In this document: positions 1 through 8,642 of the stretch, piece by piece
How the letters are laid out: every line of letters starts with the position of its first letter
Position numbering within the stretch: the stretch's first letter is position 1
Assembly: GCA_013398295.1 (NCBI GenBank)
Contig: VZSF01000046.1
Span: 1,672,640-1,736,639, forward strand
Reading direction: 5' to 3'
Source: Chionis minor
Taxonomy: Eukaryota > Chordata > Aves > Charadriiformes > Chionididae
Length of the DNA stretch: 64,000 nt
Notes under the pieces: model-generated
What the model saw: only the letters and a program-made list of their open reading frames with translations
Database searches by the model: none
What the model was told of the DNA's origin: nothing
Made by a program: the position numbers and the translations under genes

Positions 1-167
1 AGTTTTGAATCGGAGGGAAGTAGGTTGTCCTGGTCCTACCTAGGATTGTTTACACATTCTTAAAATCTAGATCGCGTTATTTAGGTGAAGTGAGGAGATG
101 GTCAGAAAGAGGTAAATACCTTAGATAAATCTTGCATAGTCATGGATGGCAGAAATCAAGGTGGTGA

Positions 168-1270
168 GTGAGCATCACCTGGGAGCACGGGAGGACACTG
201 AAGGTCTCTCCGCTTGGCCAGGAAGCCACGGTACCTACTGAGCAGAAGAGCATGGCATCCCTGAGCTCCACACGCACCAGCTTTGCAGCAGCTTCCCAGA
301 CAGTCCTCTCCTGTGAACACGCTGCCACCCAGGCATGGGGCTGCGGGATGTGCCCTGCGCTCCCACCGGTGCTGGATGTCAGGAGTGAGCATACCTGTGG
401 GAGGTGTGCCCAGGGAGAGGAGCTCCTCTACTTTGTGATGGAGCTCAGGGAGGAGGTAAGCAGGTTGAGGGCTGTCGGGGAGTGCGAGAGGGAGGTAGAC
501 ACTTGGAGTCACACCCTGCCTCCTGTGAGAGAAACCCAGCAGGCAGACAGAGCCCCTGCTACAGAGAACTGTCCTCTCTCCGACCAGCTGAATGTGATGA
601 CTTGGAGGACAGGGGGAAATGGCAACAGGTTCCTGCCTGATGCAACAGAGGCCGCAGGTGCGTCTGCCCAGTGACTACCCCACCTTCCCAGGTGCTGTTG
701 CAGAACAGGTACAGTGCTCTGCATGGGAAACTGGACAACAGTGAGGATGATAGTCCTTCCAGCTTGGAGGTGTCATCAAGGTCTAGTGGGGCCATCCCCT
801 GTATCAAAACCACCTCAGTAAAAAATAAGAGGGGTCAAGCAACTCGCTTCTGAAGGGAATGGAAGGCCTGATATGTAGACAGGACCCGCAAGGGGAAGTC
901 TGCTGCCTGCCTGGGGCAATGATGTGAAGAAGCAGCTTCCTTCCCTAGTACGGCTCTTGGATTATTATCTCCTTTTGGCCTTTCAGGTAGGTAGTGATGA
1001 AGTAGTGAGAAGTCCAAGGGCAATGAAGAGAGATTTCAGGGCCTTGGGATGACCGGTCAAGGGACTGGGAGGACAAGTCATGTTCTCTATCCCTCCAGTT
1101 GCAGGGAATGATAAGGGGGTAAACAGGAAGAGCCAGCAGATCAATGCCTGGCTCCAAGCCTGGTGCTACTGGCAGGACTTTAGGTTCTTTGGCCATGGCT
1201 TGATTTACAGGACACCAGGCCTGCTGGTAACAGATGGGAAAAGCCTGTCTCACAGGGGAAAAGGGTTCTA
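168..1270 (+). pseudogene. CR1 ORF1 remnant with esterase-like C-terminus
   Basis: ORF1 of CR1 encodes a nucleic-acid-binding protein that in many CR1 elements ends in a GDSL/SGNH esterase-like domain. The remnant is split over several frames. The first open piece (168-674) carries CGRCAQGEELLYFVMELREEV, a cysteine pair followed by a short coiled-coil-like helix typical of the family. A second piece (671-853) has the Ser/Glu-rich linker and the IPCIKTTSVKNKRG segment. The last piece (about 1080-1271) has WLQAWCYWQDFRFFGHG and TDGKSLSHRGKGF, corresponding to the end of the esterase-like domain. The family's usual DG-x-HLS catalytic block is altered here to DGKSLS, so the expected histidine is displaced or lost. 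Stops at 672-674 and 851-853 and frame changes confirm decay. The true start lies within the first 100 bases of the range and is uncertain. Confidence 0.82.
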
Positions 1271-2982
1271 AGACAAGAGTTAGCAGGGCTCACTGAGAGC
1301 ACATTACTGAGTACCTTCTTTGCTTTTGTCTCTACTGCTCAGGCCAACCCTCAGGAGTCCCAGACTTTGCAGGTATCAGAGAAAGCCTGGAGCAAGGCAG
1401 ACTTTCCCTTGGTTGAGGAGGATCAGGCTAGAGATCAGTTAAGTAAATTGGGTATCCACCAGTCCATGGGTCCTGATGGGATGCACCCGTGAGTGCTGAG
1501 GGAGCTGGCAGAAGTCATTGCTGGGCTGTTGTCCATCATCTTTGAAAGGTCCTGGAGAATGGGCAAGGTGCCTGAGGACTGGAGGAAAGCCCATGTCACT
1601 CCAGTCTTCAAAAAGGCAAGAAGGAAGACCTGGGAAACTACAGGCCAGTCAGCCTTACCTCCATCCCTGGAAAGATGATGAAACAGCTCATTCTGGGCGT
1701 CATCTCAGAGCATCTGGAGGAAAAGAAGGTTGTCAGCAGTAGTGAACATGGATTCACGAGGGGGAAGTCATGTCTTATTAATCTGATAGCTTTCTACAGT
1801 GGCATGACTGGATGGATAGATGAGGGGAGGGCAGTAGATGTTGTCTACCTTGACTTCAGTAAGGCTTTCGACACCGTCTCCCACAGCACCCTCATAGGCA
1901 AGCTTAGGAAGTGTGAGTTAGGTGAATGGACAGTGGGGTGGATTGACAACTGTCTGGCAGATAGAGCCCAGAGGGTTGTGATTAGCCGAACAGAGTCTAA
2001 TTGGAGGCCTGTAACAAGTGGTGTTCCTCAGGGGTCAGTACTGGGTCCAGTCCTGTTCAATATACTCATGAATGACCTGAGTGAAGGGATGGAGTGTACC
2101 CTCAGCAAGTTTGCTGATGACACAAAACAGGGAGGGGTGGCTGACACATCAGAAGGCTGTGCTGCCATTTGGCATGACCTGGACAGGCTGGAGAGTTAGG
2201 TAGAGAGAAACCTTATGATGTTCAACAAAGGCAAGTGTAAGGTCCTGCACCTGGGGAGGAATAACCCCATGCACCAGTACAGGTTAGGGGCTGATCTGCT
2301 GGAAAGCAGCTCTGTGGAAAGGGACTTGGAAGTCCTGGTGGACAACAGGATGACCCTGAGCCAGCAATGCGCCCTTGTGACCAAAAGGGCCAACGGCATC
2401 CTGGGGTGCATAAAGAAGAGTGTGGCAAGCAGGCTGAGGGAGGTCATCCTCCCCTTTTCTCTGCCCTGGTGAGGCCAAGTACTGTGTCCCGTTCTGGGCT
2501 CCCCAGTTCAAGAAGGACAGGGAACTGCTGGAAAGGGTACAGCAAAGGGCTACAAAGATGATTAGGGGATCAGAACATCTTTCTTGTGAGGAAAGGCTGA
2601 GGGACTGGGTCTTTTTAGTCTGGAGGAGAGAAGACTGAGGGGGGGGGAATCTTATCAATGCTTATTAGTACTTATAGGAAGGGTGCCAGGAGGATGGGAC
2701 CAGTCTTTTTTCAGTGGTGCCTAGTGATGGGACAAGAGGTAACAGGCACGAACTTGAATATAGGAAGTTCCATCTGAACATGAGGAGGAACTTCTTTCCT
2801 TTGAGGGTGGCAGAGCACTGGAACAGGCTGCCCAGAGATGTGGTGGAGTCTCCAGCTCTGGAGACATTCAGAACCCACCTGGATGCCACCCTGTGCAACC
2901 TGCTCTAGGTGGACCTGCTCTGGCAGGGGGTTCGGACTAGCTGGTCTCCAGAGGTCCCTTCCAACCCTGGTGATCCTGTGAC
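180..2982 (+). mobile_element. CR1 LINE, long but internally deleted and inactive
   Basis: This is a chicken-repeat-1 type non-LTR retrotransposon. Two coding remnants are visible in order: an ORF1 part (to about 1270) and an ORF2 reverse transcriptase part (about 1290-2908), followed by a short 3' tail ending near TGATCCTGTGA. Full CR1 elements are about 4.5 kb; this copy is about 2.8 kb because the endonuclease part of ORF2, expected between the two remnants, is absent. The 3' segment from about 2795 (GAGCACTGGAACAGGCTGCC and the following bases) is the best conserved part and matches the three other plus-strand copies here. The 5' boundary is approximate, because sequence before about 180 does not look like CR1. 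Several stop codons and frame changes make it inactive. Family assignment is from recognition of the protein and 3' sequence, not an alignment. Confidence 0.93.
1290..2908 (+). pseudogene. CR1 ORF2 remnant: reverse transcriptase without endonuclease
   Basis: This is the reverse transcriptase half of CR1 ORF2, the enzyme that copies element RNA at a nicked target. Recognisable blocks in order are MGPDGMHP (about 1466-1489), [15 protein letters not shown] (about 1571-1615), [11 protein letters not shown] with the first catalytic Asp (1846-1878), [15 protein letters not shown] (about 2017-2061) and FADDT with the catalytic Asp pair (2110-2124). The longest open piece is 1675-2199. Breaks include a TGA at 1490-1492 where the family usually has an arginine codon (a CpG decay is likely), a frame change near 1615, a TAG at 2197-2199 where tryptophan is usual, and another frame change near 2450. 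The C-terminal end ([19 protein letters not shown]) is readable to 2908. The upstream apurinic-type endonuclease domain is missing. Confidence 0.93.
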
Positions 2983-4144
2983 AATGTGCAAAATGAGGAA
3001 ACAAAGTATTCAGTGCTGTTGGGGGTAACCTTGCAGTCACAGGGTTTGGAAAGTATGAGAATAAATACTGCAGCTTTAATGCTATGAGCCCTTTTTCCCC
3101 CCTGAGCTTAAATAATAAAATCTTGCAAGCTGTTGATGTACCAGTGCTTAAACTGGCTTCTGTAACCTTCCAGCTGCGTATGCTGATACACGTTTTCAGA
3201 TAGTTCAGACTGCAAACCTGTTCATGTTTTCAAAGTGCACAAAAGCTTAATTTACTAATGACTACCAAGTTTCTGATTTCACTCTTGACCCTACTAGTAT
3301 TCCAAAAGAAGAAAATTGGTTAGGTGTTTTTTTTAAGAAGCTCCTTAGGTATGCCTAATTTTTACTCTGCTGTTACTTTTTTTTTTAAAAAAAAAAAGAG
3401 GCAGAGGGAGGAGCAGACAGTGTTTTTGTTTTTTTTTCTTTGACAGCTTGAAACTGAAAAAGCAACTACACTTTTATAGCCCCACAAGTAATGAAAATAC
3501 TGTGTGTGCAAAAGTGAGTTCAGCAGCCTTAAATACAAATGAACGCTCTCTAAAGTCTACAAATGTGATAACTCTGTTCACATTCTTCCAGTAGCAATGA
3601 TGCAGGCTCTTTCCAAGCTCCTGAAGGCTGGAAAGTGGAAATGCAAAGCTTTGGAGGGCAATCTGGTAGTTTTGCAGGAGTGGTTAGTTTAACATGTTAC
3701 ACATACAGGCACAAGTGTGTTTATAGGGGCATATAGGGGAAAACTACATGGTTAGTGAACCTGGATGGGTTAGAAGACTGTAAACCAGTTTACTTTGTCT
3801 TCCTTTGAAAAATCAGGTGTGGGACCATTAGTATAACCCATATTGATCTCCTCCTGTATTGAACAGGCCACAGACATTTCAGAATCTAGTCTTGGTAAGA
3901 CAAACCAAAGATTGGATTCTTTTTCTTGAAAATTCCAAGTGATGGTGAGCCTGCTGCTGCCCTTGGTAAATGAGGATTTGAATTTATTATTGCATTGTGT
4001 GTTTTAGAAATAATAATTTAGAAATCGTGCGTCACCATTGAGTTCCTGGTTTTTAGTCTATTCCAACCCTTGTAACTTTGCTTGCTAGCTTGAAGAGTCC
4101 TTCTGGTTTTGGTTGTTGTGTTGTTTTTTTTTCTTCCACCCTTC
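2983..4144. other. Non-coding stretch, no gene recognised
   Basis: AT-rich unique-looking sequence between the first CR1 and an older CR1-like fragment. It holds a 10-T/11-A tract (3377-3397) and a T-rich stretch near 3428-3440, but no convincing exon, RNA gene or further repeat. Open frames here are short. Confidence 0.5.
3377..3397. repeat. T10A11 perfect self-complementary tract
   Basis: Ten T followed directly by eleven A. The tract can fold on itself or act as a rigid, nucleosome-disfavouring poly(dA:dT) element. It is a simple low-complexity feature, and its length may vary between individuals or assemblies. Confidence 0.8.
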
Positions 4145-4300
4145 CTTTAAGAATTAGACTGCAAACAGATCTCCCACCATCTTTCTTTTTCAGCAGCTAT
4201 AGTGAGCTCTTTGTGTTCTTACTGTCTGGCAAATTATCTAATCCTGTAATTATTTCTGTGGCTCCTTTCTGAACTTTCTCCAGTTTACCTCCTCTTGCTG
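4145..4300 (-). mobile_element. Ancient CR1-like LINE fragment, ORF2 C-terminal part
   Basis: Read on the minus strand, this piece shows the CR1-type block after the reverse transcriptase core: a LEKVQKGATRMITGLDNLP-like segment (about 4215-4295) followed by a degenerate version of the downstream block that contains many lysines. The spacing and wording match the ...VQRRATK.IRGLEHL... block seen in the younger copies at 2530-2575 and 61550-61595, but divergence is far greater. This suggests an old insertion, perhaps of a different CR1/L3-like family. Its 5' end abuts the pyrimidine-rich region preceding the exon candidate at 4314. Boundaries are approximate. Confidence 0.6.
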
Positions 4301-4313
4301 TTCTGTTCTGCAG

Positions 4314-4404
4314 GGACCTAGCTTAGAAACACCAATGGTGGAAGATGAAACTGAGACAACAAGTGAAGAACTGCCTCCTCATCTGCGGGAAGAGCCTCCT
4401 GAAG
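4314..4404 (+). CDS. Candidate internal coding exon of an unidentified plus-strand gene
   Basis: A 91-base segment with a strong acceptor (a CTCTTGCTGTTCTGTTCTGCAG-type pyrimidine tract ending in CAG at 4311-4313) and a good donor (GAAG|GTACAG at 4401-4410). From the first base only one frame is open: it encodes about 30 residues, acidic and proline-containing (for example VEDETETTSEELPPHLREE), and ends one base into a codon. The other two frames stop within the first 12 bases. The Glu/Asp/Ser/Thr-rich composition suggests a disordered linker of a larger intracellular protein. I do not recognise the gene. It is the best exon candidate in the window on splice signals plus open frame; a fortuitous exon is still possible because the acceptor lies beside an old CR1-like fragment. 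Confidence 0.5.
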
Positions 4405-7120
4405 GTACAGTACTAGCGGCCAATATGAACTCTTTGCATTAAATTGGGGGAAATGTTCTGGCCAAGGAAGTCTTACGTATCTATCTGACTTGAGAGCCTA
4501 CCTCTGCCTATTTTCTGAGAGGGATAAAGCTTTGTCAATGCTGACAGCTGAACTAACCTCCAAGCCAGAGGTCAAAGGACTGCTTTTGCAGTCAAAGCTG
4601 CACCCACTGAGGTGGGGACATTGTTCTGCATTCTCTTTAACAATACAGTTTCTGATTAAAATTGTCCTGCTTGATCATCCTGTCTGTAGGTTTAGGAGTA
4701 AAATGCTGCCGCTGCTGTCTTGTTTGTGATGTTTTGAGCCTTCATTAGGGAAGACTTCCTAAGTAGTCACCTATTCTTTCCTTACCTCTCTCTGCAGGAT
4801 CCTGCTATTGAAATTGTCACCAGCAGAGACTTGTCAAAGTTAGGTATTCTAGTGATTTTGTTTCTTTCCGCCATCTCTCTTGGAAGCCGGTCTAGCCATC
4901 TGAGGAGGAGATGCTGTCAGTCAGTAGGAGGCTCTAAAATGCCAATTTTAATTAAAAGCCTTGTTTGCAATGGCATGCCCTGGATTTATACAGGGAACGG
5001 ATTTTTCCCACTGTGTAAATGTTGCAGGCGTTGTATATATGCAACAAAATAGGTGTTGCTTTCTTTTGAACAGAAGCTGCCTAACGTTGCCACAAGTGAT
5101 GATGTTTTGAGCTTTGTCTCCATTTCAGTGTCTTTTTAAAACGCAATCACTCATAATTACCGTGGTTGGCTTAAACAACCCAGAGAGTGCTGAGATTCTT
5201 ATTAGCAACTTTCTGTTAAAATACCATGACATGTCTCTAGGAAACATAAATGTGTTATATTTTTCCTCTAAGAGAATAAGATGCTGATACAGTATTTATA
5301 CTGACAGCCACTCTTAAAGGGAATATGAACCAAGTAGATGGTTTTAGGAATTTGCTGCTCCATCACTTCTTGTTGAGCATTCTGTTAGTTTTCTCATTAA
5401 GTTGTATTTTCTTGTTCTGCCACTTCATATACTCTGTGTTGGCAATTAGAGTATATAGAGTTAAGTGAAAGACAAGTTTCTTTTTGCAACTCCTATAAAG
5501 CCAGAAGGAGATAAGCGTGGAATATGTTGTGATTGCTATATATATTGTCACACAGAGGATATAATCTTGATTTCCACCCCCTCCCCCCCCACCCCCGCCA
5601 CCTTATTTGCGAGTAATGCCAAGTCAGCACATAATGACAATGCGTTGTTGAAGTAAGAATTCTGGTCACTACCCTGAGCTGGTGATTACATGAGCCTAGA
5701 GACCATATCCTCACATCTAAAGCACAGGAGATCATTTTGTCACATCAGTTTATCAGGAGTAGTCCTAGATTTTGGGCTATGGCTTTCAATTTTGTAATCA
5801 GAGGGTGGGGTTTTTAACGTGGCTAAGTATTTTTGCAAACCACATTTTTGTAATTGAAGGTATTTGCTTCTGCCTGCAACCCTGCTGGTTTGAATGCTGA
5901 AAAATGTCGGTACTGATATTCCACTTCTGTGACTTGTTGGGTGACCTGGGAGAAGTACGTACTCTGGATATGCCCGCTTTGCTAGGCTAAGGAAAAATAA
6001 CTGTAACAGTTGAGCTGATTTGGTTAAGCAATGATACAGTAGATAACTGTGAGTTCTTTGAAAGTCTGAGCCCAGTCTGTACTTTTTAAATTTACAATGA
6101 TGTTAAGAGTAGCAAAATAGAAGGGATATTGAGAGCAAAACTGAAACTAGAGACTGCTTGGCAGAAGAGGTGGAAAATTGATCCTGCAAGAGAACCATCA
6201 GGATTATGCTGAACTTGGACCTGGCTCTTTGTATTAGTGGAGCTGAGTAACTGGAGTCTTCCTTAGAAGCTGCTGCCTACCAACACAGACCAGCTGGAAT
6301 TACTGTAAGGATCATGTAGTTGCAGGAGTGATTTCAAATATCCCATGACAGAAACTGACCTCTCAAGTTCTTTTACTATTACGTGCCACTTAGTACTAGC
6401 TTCTTGTTGTTGCTCTTCTACTGATTTCTGGTTTCTTCTGATAGCACTTTCCTAGTTAAATGCTTTGCAGTAAATACATAAACCATGTTGTCATGACTGC
6501 TGTAGTCTTGTTTCCTGGGATCTATGAACTGGGGACTCTGCTTGCTTTCTGGTAATGAGCGTGTAAGGGATGGAAAGGTCTCCAGAGCCAGTGTCTGTCT
6601 AGCGCAGTCCATGATTTCACCAGGTTGCATCTCGGTAACTTCGTTTTCTAGCTCGCGCTGTGCGTTTACTCCCCTCCTGAAAGGAGGGGAAGCGGGAGCA
6701 CTGTGCTGTCTAGATATTGCAGTGAAATAAAAGGCTGCCTTTTGGGAATTGTCCTGTTCCTGAGCAGTGGTGCAGTATGGCCTTCTACAAACACAGGGAC
6801 TTTCCAAGTCCGTCATGTACATAACTAAATTGAATGAGTGCTTGTGTGGGCAACAAGGGATGTAGCATAGCAAACGGTTTCAGGTGCAGTGGGGCAGCCC
6901 CTCAGTATTTGAGAGGAGAAAAGGTTTTGTGGTTTAAAAAGGAGATTAATCAGGAGCTCCCTGAAAGGTGAACCAAGGCAGAGAAGCCGAATCCGTTTAT
7001 TTTATCTGCTGTCAAACTTTTCTAATATTTAAACAAGTCAGCAGAGTAAATGAGTAAAAAGCACAGCCGCTACAAGATCCTGCAAGTGATGTTAGATGTC
7101 AAAAAGGGCTTTTCATTTTA
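4405..7120. other. Non-coding stretch, probable intron if the preceding exon is real
   Basis: Mostly AT-rich with no recognised exon or transposon. The one notable element is a C-rich tract at 5577-5602. Open frames near 4490-5052 and 6418-6873 lack splice or start context and recognisable domains, so they are treated as chance. Confidence 0.5.
5577..5602. repeat. C-rich tract with minus-strand G-quadruplex potential
   Basis: The plus strand has runs of five, eight and five C separated by single bases, then CC-A-CC. The complementary G-runs satisfy the usual four-run G-quadruplex pattern when the eight-base run is split. No gene context is evident. Confidence 0.65.
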
Positions 7121-7270
7121 CGAGGAAAGGAGGCGGAGGAAGGGGGCCGCGGTGGGTGAGGCCGGGCGGGCGGCGGCCGCGGGGGGGCGCTGCAGGCCCG
7201 GCAATGCCGCCGCCGGCTGCGCGCAGCCCGGGTTTCCAGTGCGGCTTGCCCGGCTTCCCAGCCGGCGGGA
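7121..7270. promoter_or_regulatory. Short, very dense CpG islet, candidate promoter
   Basis: About 22 CpG dinucleotides fall within 150 bases, including GGGCGGGCGGCGGCCGCGGG and GCCGCCGCCGGCTGCGCGC, in a region otherwise strongly CpG-poor. The G-rich side contains Sp1/KLF-type GGGCGGG and G-runs able to form a quadruplex. Such unmethylated CpG clusters usually mark promoters or strong enhancers. No TATA box is obvious, and transcription direction cannot be read. An ATG at 7204 opens a 28-codon frame ending at 7290, and a longer frame through the islet starts at 7096; neither resembles a known protein. Its location 2.7 kb after the exon candidate would suit an internal alternative promoter, but an unlinked promoter is equally possible. 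Confidence 0.5.
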
Positions 7271-8091
7271 GCAGGGATTTAAACTATTAACTCCTTGCCC
7301 CTAAGCTACTTTGTGACATTACAAGGGAAGCTTGCCACACGTCCTGCCTCGGGAAGGCTGGTTATCCCCTAATGATATTTCACCTCGTGACTTCGTGATC
7401 CATCTGCCCAATTCACGGTTTTATTTTTTTTTTTTATTCCCCCTTCATCTTTACTTTCTCTTTGATCTTGTTAACATACTTCCCCCCCAGTTAAAAGGCA
7501 AGTGCTGGGGAGCGGTAGTAATTAGTATTTGGAGCGCTGCTCAGGCTAGTGTGCTTAACACTTGCTGGGGAAGGCTGCGTGTATGGCAGAGTTGCTATCA
7601 CCAAACAGTGAAGGGCAGTGAGCTCTGGAGAGGAGATGAGTCTGTTTTTAAATGGTACGGAATGCTTTTCCTCTTTGCAAGGATTCAGCAGAAGCTGATC
7701 TGTGTTTGCCCACGTGTTCGAGCACTGAGGTGCTTTCAGGTAGATTCTATGTGATCTCAAATGTTTACTGTTACATGGCACTCTGGTCATAGTAGATTCA
7801 GTTACCCAAGTACAGCAACACCTTGCTATCTCTCTGTTGCTTCTCTATCCACTGTTTCAGACTTCTGTTGCTGATCGTGTAATACAGTGTGCTGCTAATT
7901 GTTATCATTGCCTTGTTTTTCTGTCCTTTAAATTACCTAAGGAAGGTGATGGCAGTGAAATCTGATGGTGATTAAATCTTCTGTAACATGATCGATTATG
8001 GAACAGCAGCATCTCCTTTGTTGGATGACTCGGATCTTGATCTCTTCTGTTTGATGAATCGGTGACCCTGACCTTATTCCTGCTTCTCCAT
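7271..8091. other. Non-coding stretch after the CpG islet
   Basis: Composition returns to AT-rich within 30 bases of the islet, with a T-run at 7422-7435. A 140-codon open frame (7332-7754) has no recognisable domain. If the islet is a promoter, a first exon could extend into this stretch, but I see no clear donor site that would define one. Confidence 0.4.
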
Positions 8092-8642
8092 CCTGTTGCT
8101 AGTAGGTTGAGGGAAGTGATCCTTTCCTTCTATTTGGCACTGATGAGGCTACACCTGGAGTACTGGGTCCACTTCTGGGCTCCACGGTATGAGAGAGATA
8201 TGGACGTACTGGAAAGAGACCAGCAAGGGCCACAAAGACGATTAAGGGACTGGAGCATCTCTCCGAGGAAAGGTTGAAAGAGTTGGGACTGTTCAGCCTG
8301 GGGAAGGTTCAGGGGGAACTTATCAATGTATACAAATACCTGAAGGGAGGGTGTAAGGAAGACTGAGCCATGCTCTTTTCAGTGATGCCCAGTGACAGGA
8401 CAGGAGGCAGTGGACACAAACTGAAACACAACTGAACATGGCAAAACACTTTTTCATTGTGAGGGTGACCAAGCACTGGAATGGGTTACCCAGAACGGTT
8501 GTGGAGCCTTCCATTTTGGAGATATTAAAAAGCTGTCTGGATGTGATCCTGTGCAGCCTGTTCTAAGTGATCCTGCTTGAGCAGGGGGCTTGGACTAGCT
8601 GATCTCCAGAGGTGCCTCCCAACCTCAACCATTCTGTGATGT
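8092..8642 (+). mobile_element. CR1 LINE, 5'-truncated 3' end copy
   Basis: This copy begins within the C-terminal part of ORF2 ([20 protein letters not shown], readable at about 8095-8155) and continues through the conserved 3' region (GGGTGACCAAGCACTGGAATG and following) to the terminal CAACCATTCTGTGAT. It resembles the 3' part of the copy at 180-2982 and shows moderate decay, including a frame change near 8275. The 5' truncation is what incomplete target-primed reverse transcription produces in LINEs. Confidence 0.92.
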
